NCBI GenBank assembly: GCA_020637595.1
Contig: JACKKE010000001.1
Location: 458,126 to 522,125 of the forward strand
Reading direction: 5' to 3'
DNA: 64,000 bases
Source of the DNA: Rhodobacter sp.
Lineage (GTDB): Bacteria; Pseudomonadota; Alphaproteobacteria; Rhodobacterales; Rhodobacteraceae
The translations under genes were made by a program, and so were the position numbers. This document shows, in pieces, positions 52,868-63,906 of the stretch; the first letter of the stretch is position 1, and each line of letters starts with the position of its first letter. The notes beneath the pieces are model-generated. The model saw nothing but the letters and a program-made list of their open reading frames with translations, was not told the origin of the DNA and did not search any database.

Positions 52868-53874
52868 GCGAAGGCCGGCATGACATGCCCGGCAAAGAGT
52901 TCGACCGAGCGGATCGAGGCCTCGGCCGGCAGGTTCCCAAAGGCGAACCACGACACGAGGTAGTTGACGCCACAGCGGTCGACCTCGGCCCGGGTGTAAT
53001 CCAGCACCGTCTGCGGCGAGCCGGCGCAGCCGTTGCGCATCGCCTCCAGCTCGTCCCAGGTGTCGGGGTAGAGGTCGCGCAGCAACACGCCATGACCGTG
53101 GTCGATCCACAGCTTGCGGAAACTGGCCAGCCAGCGGGCATAGGCGGCGCGCGCCAGATCCTTGGCCTCGGCATCGGTGGGGGCCACGACGATGTGGCGA
53201 CTGACGCCCACCAGCGGCAGGGCCTCTGGCGCGCGGCCGGCCTCGACCCAGGCGGATTTGTAGCTGTCGGTCAGCATCCGCACCTGATCGTCGATCGCCA
53301 GCGTCACGGTGTTCGCACCGGCCCGCGCAGCCCAGGCGAAACTTTCGGGCGAGCGGCTGGCATACCACAGCTCCGGGTGCGGCCGCTGCACCGGGCGCAG
53401 TGTCATCGGCACGTCGCGAACCTGATAGAACCGCCCCTCATGCGTCAGCCGGTCGGTCTGCAGCGCCTTCAGGATCAGCTCGGACGCTTCGAAATAGCGC
53501 GCCTGCATCTCATCGGCCTCGACGCCGTAAAACCCGGCTTCGATCGGGGAAATGCCGCGCCCCATGCCCAGCATCATCCGCCCGTTCGACAGTGCGTCCA
53601 GCATGCAGATCTCGTCCACCAGTCTGAGCGGGTGATAGAGCGGCAGGATATAGATCAGGCTGCCGATGCGGATCCGCCGGGTGCGCTGCGCCACCGCCGC
53701 CAGCCAGACCGAGGGCGATGTCGCATAGCCCAAGGGCGTCGCGTGATGCTCGGCAACGTGATAGCCGTGGAACCCGCACCGGTCATAGGCCTCGATCACG
53801 CGCAGGCGGGCTTCGAACTGGGCGGCCAGCGGCAGGCCGCTGTCGTCCATGTGGTCGAACACGCCGAACTTCAT
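52864..53874 (-). CDS. LLM-class flavin-dependent monooxygenase (bacterial luciferase-like)
   Basis: A 336-residue TIM-barrel flavoprotein of the luciferase-like family (MKFGVFDHMD; YHVAEHHATP; GSLIYILPLYHPLRLVDEICMLDALSNGR; GMGRGISPIEAGFYG). Such proteins use FMN or F420 and oxidise diverse carbon compounds. It overlaps the esterase gene. It follows the P-type ATPase gene by 54 bp on the same strand, so longer co-transcription is possible. Confidence 0.9.
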   Translation of the reverse strand: MKFGVFDHMDDSGLPLAAQFEARLRVIEAYDRCGFHGYHVAEHHATPLGYATSPSVWLAAVAQRTRRIRIGSLIYILPLYHPLRLVDEICMLDALSNGRMMLGMGRGISPIEAGFYGVEADEMQARYFEASELILKALQTDRLTHEGRFYQVRDVPMTLRPVQRPHPELWYASRSPESFAWAARAGANTVTLAIDDQVRMLTDSYKSAWVEAGRAPEALPLVGVSRHIVVAPTDAEAKDLARAAYARWLASFRKLWIDHGHGVLLRDLYPDTWDELEAMRNGCAGSPQTVLDYTRAEVDRCGVNYLVSWFAFGNLPAEASIRSVELFAGHVMPAFA

Positions 53875-53928
53875 CCGCCCCTCCGCAATAGTGAACAGGT
53901 TCAGGATGTCCGATGCACAGGGCGCGCG

Positions 53929-56541
<2,613 letters not shown>

Positions 56542-56674
56542 CGGGGTTCCCTTTCGGTCGCCTCATCTGCCCTGCTTCAGACCCCGAGGGCAAGACCCGA
56601 GCCCCTCGGGACTGTTGTCATGCCCCGGTTTCTTGCTAGAACCCGGGCACAGAGCGACAAGACGAAACGGTGCC

Positions 56675-57967
56675 ATGACCCAACCCATTGTGATGATTGC
56701 CGGCGGCGGAATTGCCGGCCTTGCGACCGCGCTGACCCTTCACCAGATCGGCGTGCCCTGCGTCGTCTATGAATCCGTGCGCGAGTTGAAGCCGCTGGGT
56801 GTCGGCATCAACCTGCAACCGAACGCGGTGCGCGAGCTGTTCGACCTGGGTCTGGATGCGGCGGCGCTGGATCAGGTGGGGGTGCCGGCGCGCGAATGGG
56901 CGCTGGTCGGGTTGAATGGCAATGACATCTACGCCGAACCGCGCGGACTCGAGGCCGGCTACAACTGGCCGCAATACGCTGTCCACCGCGGACAGTTCCA
57001 CATGCTGCTCTTTCAGACCGTGGTGGACCGGCTGGGCGCGGACGCGGTGCGGCTGGGTCACAAGGTCACCGGCTATGAGACCAACGCCGACGGCAGCGTC
57101 ACCGCGCTGATCGAGACCGCCGACGGCCGGACCCTGCGCGAGACCGGTGCCATGCTGGTCGGCGCGGATGGCATCCATTCCGCGGTGCGCGCGACGATGC
57201 ACCCACAGCAGCCGCCGATCCACTGGGGCGGTGCGGTGATGTGGCGCGGCGTGACCCGGGCGAAGCCGATCCGCACCGGCAGCAGCTTTGTCGGCCTCGG
57301 CACCCACAAGCACCGCATGGTGATCTATCCGATCAGCCACCCGGACGAGAACGGCGAGGCGTTGATCAACTGGATTGCCGAAGTGACCTATGACGACCCG
57401 TCAGCGCGCGAGAACACCGGCTGGTTCCGCCAGGTCGAGATCGCGGATTTCATCCAGCATTTCGACGGCTGGACCTGGGACTGGCTGGACGTGCCGGACC
57501 TGCTGCGCCACGGCGAGGTGGCCTATGAGAACCCGATGATCGACCGCGACCCGGTAACGACCTGGCGCGACGGCAACGTGATCGTGCTGGGGGATGCGGC
57601 GCATGCCATGTATCCGACCGGCTCGAACGGTGCCTCGCAGGCGATCATCGACGCCCGCGTGCTGGGCGCCTGTATGGTGCAGCACGGCGCCTCCACCGCG
57701 GCGCTGCAGGCCTATGACGAGACGCTTTGCGGGCCGGTGTCGGCGCTGATCCTGCGCAACCGGGGGGCGGGGCCGTTCGGCCTGCTGAACCTCGTGGACG
57801 AACGCTGCGGCGGCACCTTCGACGATATCGACGCAGTGATCCCGCCAGAGGAACGCACGGCCTTCATGGCCGGCTACAAGGCCGCTGCGGGGTTCGCCAT
57901 CGAAAAGCTCAACAGCGCCGCGCCGACCATTGCACCGGGTGCGCGCGCGGCAACCCCGCAGGGGTAA
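56675..57967 (+). CDS. FAD-dependent monooxygenase (salicylate-hydroxylase/PhzS-like)
   Basis: A 430-residue group A flavoprotein hydroxylase. It has the dinucleotide motif MIAGGGIAGLATALTL, the DG motif VGADGIHSAVR and the GD motif GDAAHAMYPTGSNGASQAIIDA. SNGASQAI is typical of the PhzS/flavin-dependent oxidoreductase branch. The usual role is hydroxylation of an aromatic or phenazine-like ring with NAD(P)H and O2. The N-terminal ATG follows a weak GAAACGG ribosome site. No matching aromatic-degradation genes are beside it. Confidence 0.9.
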   Translation: MTQPIVMIAGGGIAGLATALTLHQIGVPCVVYESVRELKPLGVGINLQPNAVRELFDLGLDAAALDQVGVPAREWALVGLNGNDIYAEPRGLEAGYNWPQYAVHRGQFHMLLFQTVVDRLGADAVRLGHKVTGYETNADGSVTALIETADGRTLRETGAMLVGADGIHSAVRATMHPQQPPIHWGGAVMWRGVTRAKPIRTGSSFVGLGTHKHRMVIYPISHPDENGEALINWIAEVTYDDPSARENTGWFRQVEIADFIQHFDGWTWDWLDVPDLLRHGEVAYENPMIDRDPVTTWRDGNVIVLGDAAHAMYPTGSNGASQAIIDARVLGACMVQHGASTAALQAYDETLCGPVSALILRNRGAGPFGLLNLVDERCGGTFDDIDAVIPPEERTAFMAGYKAAAGFAIEKLNSAAPTIAPGARAATPQG

Positions 57968-58091
57968 GCAGCCGGGCCGGTGCGAGATTGATCTGGGTCA
58001 ACGCCACGCCGGTCCGATCGGGGCAGCGTTGACCCCTCTGGCCGGGGCCGCGCAGTGCGGCCCGGGCACATCGCAGCCGAGGGAGCCCCCC

Positions 58092-60938
58092 ATGTCCCAG
58101 CCCCGTGAGTATCCCGACTGTTTGAGTGCCCGCCTGCTCAGCTCGACCGCGCGTCTGGCCATCGTCCTGTCGCTGGCCCTTGGCACGGCGGCCCTGCCCG
58201 ACCCGTCCCGCGCGCAAGAGGCCACGGCCGAGGTCGCCGACGGCATGGTCGCCTACAGCCGGTTCGGCCTGACTGCCACCCTGCCCGCGGCGATGGAGAT
58301 CAGCAGCGACCGCGACGACCGGTTTGAGGCCGTCGACCTCGACCGTGCGGCGATGGTCGGACAGGTCTATTCGCTGATCCTGCTGGATCCCGGCGAACGC
58401 GAGCAAATGCTGAACGAAATGGCGCGCGATGCCGAGGTCGAGGACGAAGACCCAGTGCGCATCGGCGGTGTGCGGTTTGACCGGCACGATTACGCCGGCG
58501 AGATCCATCCGCCGGGGCAGGAGGACACCGATATCCCGGTGGCCGGGACCGTGCTGTTCCTGCACGAACCCGGCGCGTTCGGCAACCTGCTGGCGATCCA
58601 TCTGGCCACCATCGGCCACACCCGGCGCGAAACCCGCGATTATGTCGATTCGGTCCTCGACACGCTCAGCCTCAGCGGCGCGGCCGAGGAGATCGGTGTC
58701 CCCGCCCCCTTCGTGCTGATGGATGGTCTGCTGAGTGTGCGCCAGCAACCGGGAATGAGCGATTCCGACGGCACCGACCACGCGCGGGTCACGCTCTATA
58801 GCCGCGCGAACCGCGGCGTTTATGCGACCAATCCCCCGCTGGCGCAGATCGCCATCGACAGCGCCGCCAGCGGACAGCGCGAACTCGAAAGGGTGATCGA
58901 CATCTACACCCGCGATGCGGTGGTCACCGAAGGCGACTTTCAGGGTGTCCCCGCCTGGGTGGTGAACGGCGCGCTGCGCGAAGGGCTGGGCCGCTATGGC
59001 GAAACGCCCGAGGCCAGCACCGCGCGCAGCTATGTGCTGCGCCGCTGCACGGCCGATGGCGCGCCGGTGGTGATCCGCTTTGCCGGGACCGACGCCTGGC
59101 TGGCCGAGGGCAACACGCTGGACGGTCTCGTCGCGCTGACGGTGCTGACCCTGCCCGGGGACGCCACCGAGTGCGATCCGGCCGGGTTCGAGGCGCTGGC
59201 GATCGCCGCCGGGGTCGCGACCGCCCCGGAACCCGAGGTGGTGCCGCTGTTCGGCGGGCTGGGCACGCTCAGCATTCCACACAGCTGGCGCGCCTATGAC
59301 GCCGACAGCCTGTCGCCCAGCCTGCGCGACGACGACCGGCTGATCTCGTTGCGGCTGGATCTGAACCGGAACTGGCGCACCGCCGACGCCTTGCCCGACT
59401 TGATCGAGGGCGCGCCCGCGCCTGTCGCGGCGACCCTGTTCGGCCGTCCGGCGCAGCGGGTCGAGGGCCCGCTATCCGCGGCCTTCAGCCAGCGCGCGGC
59501 GCTGTCGGGCTATGGCCCAATGACCGACACGCCTGAACTGGGCCGGGCTTATCGCGTCGACGGCTGCGTGAACGGCGCGCCGCTTCTGGTGATGATGGCC
59601 GCGCACGAGGGCTGGCTGGCCGAGAACGGCGGCTTCGAGGCGCTCGAGGCGCTGCTGACGATGGATCTGCCCGATCCCGTCCCCGCCTGCCAGCCCTGGG
59701 ATCTGGAAAGCGCCGAGTCGTTCCTGGACGGCGTGCTGCGGATGCGGATTGGCTGGGATGACAACCGTGTCATCGAGCGCAACGAGCCCACGCTGGCGAT
59801 GGTGCGGCGGGCGAACAACGACTCGGTCCGTCTGACGGCCGCCGCCCCGGCGGGCGATCTGCTGACCGAGGCGCTGGGCGCGCAGGAGGGCACCGGCCCC
59901 GGCTTTGCCCCCGGCGTGCGCCTTGAGGCCGTCGAGGTGATGGGCGAGGCCGCGCATGTCTTCCACGGCCAGCGCGTGTTCTGGCGTGAGAACCGGCTGG
60001 ACCGGCAGGCCGTGCTGTTCGACCGCTGCCTGCCAGACGGCAGCCCGATCGTCGTGCAGATGGAGGCGCCGGGCGACTGGCTCGCGGCCAATGGCGGGTT
60101 CGCGTTCTTCCTGCATCACAGCTGGCTGGTCCTGCCCGAGGGCGCACCCGCCTGCGATCCGGCGATCCTCGCCGCCGCCATCGAACGCACCGGCGCGACC
60201 GAGGACGGCGCCATCGTCGTCGAGCCGCCCGCCGAACCCGAGCAACCGCCTGCCGGCGAGGCCCCGCCCGCCGTCGCGGATGCGCCCGACAGCCAGCCGC
60301 CGGCCGCAGACGCCCCGGTGCAGGAGCCGCCCGCGGCCGATGCCACCCCGACCGTCACTGCGCCAGACGCCACCGTGCCCCCGATGGAGCCGCCGCAAGG
60401 TGACACCCCCGGCGCGCAACCCTCGGACGGGCCGCAGACGCCGCCCGATGCCGTTGTGGTCGACGATTTGCCCCCTCCCGGCGCCCCAGGGTCCGACGGC
60501 AAACCCGGTCAGAGTGCCCAGCCGCCCGCCGGTCAGGTGCCGCCCGCGGTCGTCGAGGAACCCGACGCCGCCGAACTGGACCGCCTCGGCTGGCTTCGTG
60601 CGCAAAGCGACGGCACGCCGGCGATGGTTCTCGACTACCTTGCGCGCTTCCCCGATGGCGCACACGCCGAAGAGGCCCGCGCCTGGCTGATGGCCCGCGC
60701 GATTATCGCCCCCGGCATGACCCCGCCCACCGCCCAGGCTCCGATCCTGGATCCCGATGACGCCGCCTGGTATGCGGCCGAGCAGGCTCAATCGCCGGCG
60801 CTGATGATCGCGTATCTCACACAGTTCCCGCAAGGCCTGCACGCCCAGGATGCCCGCGCCTGGCTGATGGCCCGTGCGATCATGCCACCGCAGGCGCCCG
60901 CGCAACCGGCAACGCCCCCCGCGCGACCGGGGAAATGA
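58092..60938 (+). CDS. Exported modular protein with four repeated domains, Pro-rich linker and two C-terminal repeats
   Basis: A 948-residue protein I do not recognise. A long leader with a hydrophobic core (RLAIVLSLALGTAALPDPSRAQ) suggests export. Four modules follow (about residues 52-195, 200-375, 380-550 and 550-700); the last three each end with a W-x-A/E-N/G-G-FxxL-like helix and a strand such as LTVLTLPGDATECDP, LLTMDLPDPVPACQP or WLVLPEGAPACDP. A 120-residue Pro/Ala/Glu linker leads to two repeats of about 50 residues (LDYLARFPDGAHAEEARAWL and IAYLTQFPQGLHAQDARAWL). It is convergent with cbbR. The repeats suggest binding rather than catalysis. Confidence 0.8.
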   Translation: MSQPREYPDCLSARLLSSTARLAIVLSLALGTAALPDPSRAQEATAEVADGMVAYSRFGLTATLPAAMEISSDRDDRFEAVDLDRAAMVGQVYSLILLDPGEREQMLNEMARDAEVEDEDPVRIGGVRFDRHDYAGEIHPPGQEDTDIPVAGTVLFLHEPGAFGNLLAIHLATIGHTRRETRDYVDSVLDTLSLSGAAEEIGVPAPFVLMDGLLSVRQQPGMSDSDGTDHARVTLYSRANRGVYATNPPLAQIAIDSAASGQRELERVIDIYTRDAVVTEGDFQGVPAWVVNGALREGLGRYGETPEASTARSYVLRRCTADGAPVVIRFAGTDAWLAEGNTLDGLVALTVLTLPGDATECDPAGFEALAIAAGVATAPEPEVVPLFGGLGTLSIPHSWRAYDADSLSPSLRDDDRLISLRLDLNRNWRTADALPDLIEGAPAPVAATLFGRPAQRVEGPLSAAFSQRAALSGYGPMTDTPELGRAYRVDGCVNGAPLLVMMAAHEGWLAENGGFEALEALLTMDLPDPVPACQPWDLESAESFLDGVLRMRIGWDDNRVIERNEPTLAMVRRANNDSVRLTAAAPAGDLLTEALGAQEGTGPGFAPGVRLEAVEVMGEAAHVFHGQRVFWRENRLDRQAVLFDRCLPDGSPIVVQMEAPGDWLAANGGFAFFLHHSWLVLPEGAPACDPAILAAAIERTGATEDGAIVVEPPAEPEQPPAGEAPPAVADAPDSQPPAADAPVQEPPAADATPTVTAPDATVPPMEPPQGDTPGAQPSDGPQTPPDAVVVDDLPPPGAPGSDGKPGQSAQPPAGQVPPAVVEEPDAAELDRLGWLRAQSDGTPAMVLDYLARFPDGAHAEEARAWLMARAIIAPGMTPPTAQAPILDPDDAAWYAAEQAQSPALMIAYLTQFPQGLHAQDARAWLMARAIMPPQAPAQPATPPARPGK

Positions 60939-60944
60939 ACCGAC

Positions 60945-60974
60945 CGCGCCCGCCCCGAACCCCGGGCGGGCGCG
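60945..60974. terminator. GC hairpin between the modular protein gene and cbbR
   Basis: CGCGCCCGCCC and GGGCGGGCGCG form an 11-bp perfect stem around an 8-nt loop, ending one base before the cbbR stop codon. It serves two convergent genes and has no T-tract. Confidence 0.55.
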
Positions 60975-61853
60975 TCACCCCGCGCGCAGCAAGTCCAGAA
61001 ACGCCTCGGCCGCCAGCGACAGCCGCTTGCCGCGCGGCCAGGCCACATACCAGTGGCGCATCAGCGGGAAACCGGCGACGTCCAGTTCCACCAGATAGCC
61101 GTGACGCAGTTCCAGCGCCACGGTGCCCCGGCTGAGCACGCTCAACCCCAGCCCCGCGATCACCCCCTGCTTGACCGCCTCGTTCGCGCCCAGCTCGATC
61201 CGGGCCACCGGCGCGACGCCTGCCTCGGCAAAGCACCGCTCGACCGCCAGCCGGGTGCCTGACCCTGGCTCGCGCGACAGGAACGGATAGTCCGCCAGCG
61301 CCGCCACGCGAACCCGGCGGCCGGCCAGCGGGTGATCGGGCGGCGCGATCACCACCAGCGGATTCTCGGCATAGACCTCGGCCGCTGCGTCGATCCCCTC
61401 GGGCGGCGTGCCCAGGATATACAGGTCGTCGGCATTCTGCGCGAAGCGCGCCAGCAGCTCCTGCCGGTTGCCGACGGTCAGCGCCACTTCGATCCCCGGA
61501 TGCGCCGCGCTGAACCGGCCGATCAGCGCCGGCAGATCGTATTTCGCCGTCGACACCACCGCCAGCCGCAACCGCCCGCGCGCCAGCCCGCGCAGATCGG
61601 CCAGCCGCATCTCCATGTTCTCGACCTCGGACAGAATCGCCTGCGCCGCCGCCAGCACCACCTGCCCCTCGTCGGTGAGATACAGCTGCTTGCCCAGCCG
61701 CTCGATCAGCGGGTGCCCCACCTGATCCTCGAGCTGGCGCACCTGCGCAAAGACCGCCGGCTGCGTCAGGTGCAAGGCCTCGGCCGCGCGCGTATACGAA
61801 AGCGTGCGCGCAACCTCCTGAAAGATCTGCATCTGCCTGAGAGAATAGCGCAT
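60975..61853 (-). CDS. cbbR: LysR-family regulator of the RuBisCO operon
   Basis: A 292-residue LysR-type regulator. The N-terminal HTH is MQIFQEVARTLSYTRAAEALHLTQPAVFAQVRQLED, with the CbbR-like effector domain (TVGNRQELLARFAQNADDLYILG; YPFLSREPGSGTR). It is divergent from cbbL with 107 bp between them, the standard cbbR-cbbL arrangement. CbbR activates the Calvin-cycle operon in response to metabolites such as RuBP. Its start MRYSLRQMQIF abuts the palindrome at 61854-61873. Confidence 0.95.
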   Translation of the reverse strand: MRYSLRQMQIFQEVARTLSYTRAAEALHLTQPAVFAQVRQLEDQVGHPLIERLGKQLYLTDEGQVVLAAAQAILSEVENMEMRLADLRGLARGRLRLAVVSTAKYDLPALIGRFSAAHPGIEVALTVGNRQELLARFAQNADDLYILGTPPEGIDAAAEVYAENPLVVIAPPDHPLAGRRVRVAALADYPFLSREPGSGTRLAVERCFAEAGVAPVARIELGANEAVKQGVIAGLGLSVLSRGTVALELRHGYLVELDVAGFPLMRHWYVAWPRGKRLSLAAEAFLDLLRAG

Positions 61854-61907
61854 GAATAGATCATACTCTATTCCATAACTAAAAACTATTCATTTTTATT
61901 TATGATC
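61854..61907. promoter_or_regulatory. Probable CbbR operator between cbbR and cbbL
   Basis: GAATAGA and TCTATTC (61854-61873) make a 7-bp inverted repeat with a 6-nt spacer, directly next to the cbbR start. GATCATA (61859-61865) and TATGATC (61901-61907) make a second, wider inverted pair. The 107-bp region is AT-rich against the GC background, as expected for a LysR-controlled divergent promoter. Confidence 0.6.
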
Positions 61908-61960
61908 AAGGCCTGCTTACCTCTGCCCAAGCGGATCGACCGCATGTGGAGGAGACCCGA

Positions 61961-63391
61961 ATGAACATCCAGTCCGGAAGAAAATACGACGCCGGCGTCA
62001 AGGAATACCGCTCGACCTACTGGGAGCCCGCCTATACCCCAAAGGACACCGACGTCCTGGCCGTGTTCAAGGTGATCCCCCAGGCCGGCGTCCCGCGCGA
62101 GGAAGCCGCCGCCGCGGTCGCCGCCGAAAGCTCGACCGGCACCTGGACCACGGTCTGGACCGACCTCCTGACCGACCTCGACCACTACAAGGGCCGCGCC
62201 TATCGCGTCGAGGACGTGCCGGGATCGGACGACGCCTTCTATGCCTTCATCGCCTACCCCGCGGACCTCTTCGAAGAGGGCTCGGTGGTCAACGTCTTCA
62301 CCTCGCTGGTGGGCAATGTCTTCGGCTTCAAGGCGGTGCGCTCGCTGCGCCTCGAGGACGTGCGCTTTCCGATCTGGTTCGTGAAGACCTGCTATGGCCC
62401 GCCGCACGGCATCCAGGTCGAACGCGACAAGATGGACAAATACGGCCGCCCGCTGCTGGGCTGCACGATCAAGCCGAAACTGGGCCTGAGCGCCAAGAAC
62501 TATGGCCGCGCCGTCTATGAATGCCTGCGCGGCGGCCTCGACTTCACCAAGGACGACGAAAACGTCAACTCGCAGCCCTTCATGCGCTGGCGCGACCGCT
62601 TCCTGTTCTGCCAGGAAGCCATCGAGAAATCCGAGGCCGAGACCGGCGAGCGCAAGGGTCACTACATGAACGTGACCGCGCCCACCGTCGAGGACATGTA
62701 TCAGCGCGCCGAATTCGCCAAGGAACTGGGCACACCGATCATCATGTCGGATTACCTGACGCTGGGCTGGGCCGCGCATAACTCGCTGTCGAAATGGTGC
62801 CGCGACAACGGCATGCTGCTGCACGTCCACCGCGCGATGCACGCCGTGCTCGACCGCAACCCGAACCACGGCATCAACTTCCGGGTGCTGGCCAAGCTCT
62901 TGCGCCTGCTCGGCGGCGACCACCTGCACTCGGGCACCGTCGTCGGCAAGCTCGAAGGCGACCGCGAGGCGACGCTCGGCTGGATCGACCTGCTGCGCGA
63001 CCGCCACGTCAAGGAAGACCGCGCCCGCGGCATCTTCTTCGATCAGGACTGGGGCTCGATGCCCGGCGTCTTCCCGGTCGCCTCGGGCGGCATCCATGTC
63101 TGGCACATGCCAGCGCTGGTGGCGATCTTCGGCAACGACTCGGTGCTGCAATTCGGCGGCGGCACCTTGGGTCATCCCTGGGGCAACGCCGCCGGCGCCG
63201 CCGCCAACCGCGTCGCGCTGGAAGCCTGCGTGCAGGCCCGCAATGAGGGCCGCCAGCTGGAAAAGGAAGGCAAGGACATCCTGACCAAGGCCGCGCAGCA
63301 TTCGCCGGAACTCAAGGTCGCGATGGAGACCTGGAAGGAAATCAAGTTCGAGTTCGACACCGTCGACAAGCTCGACGTGCAGCACCGCTGA
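61961..63391 (+). CDS. cbbL: RuBisCO form I (IA-type) large subunit
   Basis: A 476-residue carboxylase large subunit. The carbamylated Lys197 lies in GLDFTKDDEN, the CO2/RuBP site includes GCTIKPKLGLS, HRAMHAV and loop 6 HSGTVVGKLEGDR. The sequence (EEAAAAVAAESSTGTWTTVW) is of the proteobacterial form IA type. GGAGGAGACC precedes the ATG at 61961; an ATG at 61946 is inside that ribosome site and was rejected. cbbS follows 78 bp later, with a hairpin and repeat element in between. The next gene is cbbQ, the form IA neighbour. Confidence 0.98.
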   Translation: MNIQSGRKYDAGVKEYRSTYWEPAYTPKDTDVLAVFKVIPQAGVPREEAAAAVAAESSTGTWTTVWTDLLTDLDHYKGRAYRVEDVPGSDDAFYAFIAYPADLFEEGSVVNVFTSLVGNVFGFKAVRSLRLEDVRFPIWFVKTCYGPPHGIQVERDKMDKYGRPLLGCTIKPKLGLSAKNYGRAVYECLRGGLDFTKDDENVNSQPFMRWRDRFLFCQEAIEKSEAETGERKGHYMNVTAPTVEDMYQRAEFAKELGTPIIMSDYLTLGWAAHNSLSKWCRDNGMLLHVHRAMHAVLDRNPNHGINFRVLAKLLRLLGGDHLHSGTVVGKLEGDREATLGWIDLLRDRHVKEDRARGIFFDQDWGSMPGVFPVASGGIHVWHMPALVAIFGNDSVLQFGGGTLGHPWGNAAGAAANRVALEACVQARNEGRQLEKEGKDILTKAAQHSPELKVAMETWKEIKFEFDTVDKLDVQHR

Positions 63392-63397
63392 TCGCCC

Positions 63398-63425
63398 TTT
63401 CATCTTGCCCCCAATACGCCGGGGG
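63398..63425 (+). repeat. Dispersed intergenic element, copy between cbbL and cbbS
   Basis: TTTCATCTTGCCCCCAATAC then GCCGGGGG lies in the 78-bp gap between cbbL and cbbS. It overlaps the start of a G/C-run stem: GGGGG-TGT-GGGGGC, AGC loop, GCCCCCACCCC. It is the CATCTTGC class seen also at 18815 and 34989. Confidence 0.65.
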
Positions 63426-63450
63426 TGTGGGGGCAGCGCCCCCACCCCGG
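63420..63450 (+). terminator. G/C-run hairpin between cbbL and cbbS
   Basis: GGGGTGTGGGGGC and GCCCCCACCCC fold into a strong stem with a short AGC-containing loop, immediately before the cbbS ribosome site. With no T-tract it more likely attenuates or stabilises than terminates, and it could set the cbbL:cbbS transcript ratio. Confidence 0.5.
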
Positions 63451-63469
63451 CCCACCACAGGAGATCCCG

Positions 63470-63823
63470 ATGACCGTTCAGGACTACCGCTCACGCCTTT
63501 CCGAGCCCGCCAGCCGCAAGATGGGCACCTTTTCCTACCTGCCCGAGATGACCCCTGACCAGATCCGCAAGCAGGTCGAGTGGATCGTCAAGCACGGCTG
63601 GAACCCCGCCATCGAACACACCGAACCGCAATTCGCCGGGTCGAACTACTGGTATATGTGGAAGCTGCCGATGTTCGGGGAATCGGACGTCGACGCGATC
63701 CTCGCCGAGCTCGATGCCTGCCACGAGGCCAACCCGGGCAACCATGTCCGGCTGATCGGCTATGACAACTTCACCCAGAGCCAGGGCGCGAACATGGTCG
63801 TCTACCGGGGCACCCCCGTCTGA
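63470..63823 (+). CDS. cbbS: RuBisCO small subunit
   Basis: A 117-residue small subunit. The form I pattern is complete: TFSYLPEMTPDQIRKQVEWI, HGWNPAIEHTEP, YWYMWKLPMFGE and HVRLIGYDNFTQSQGANMVVYR. CAGGAG precedes the ATG at 63470. It completes the L8S8 enzyme with CbbL. The stop is followed by a strong hairpin (63846-63875). Confidence 0.97.
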   Translation: MTVQDYRSRLSEPASRKMGTFSYLPEMTPDQIRKQVEWIVKHGWNPAIEHTEPQFAGSNYWYMWKLPMFGESDVDAILAELDACHEANPGNHVRLIGYDNFTQSQGANMVVYRGTPV

Positions 63824-63845
63824 TAGTGGGCCTCTGACGCCTGCC

Positions 63846-63875
63846 GCGGCCCGCCGCTCCCTCCCGGCGGGCCGC
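63846..63875 (+). terminator. Hairpin between cbbS and cbbQ
   Basis: GCGGCCCGCCG and CGGCGGGCCGC form an 11-bp perfect stem around an 8-nt loop, 22 bp after the cbbS stop. There is no T-run, so it may reduce, not end, transcription into cbbQ. Confidence 0.6.
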
Positions 63876-63906
63876 CCCTCTCCACCACTCCCCCGCCGAG
63901 GCCGCC

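Noticed and set aside
61946..61960. An upstream ATG start for cbbL
   Set aside because: It lies inside the GGAGGAGACC ribosome site; ATG at 61961 gives the conserved N-terminus.
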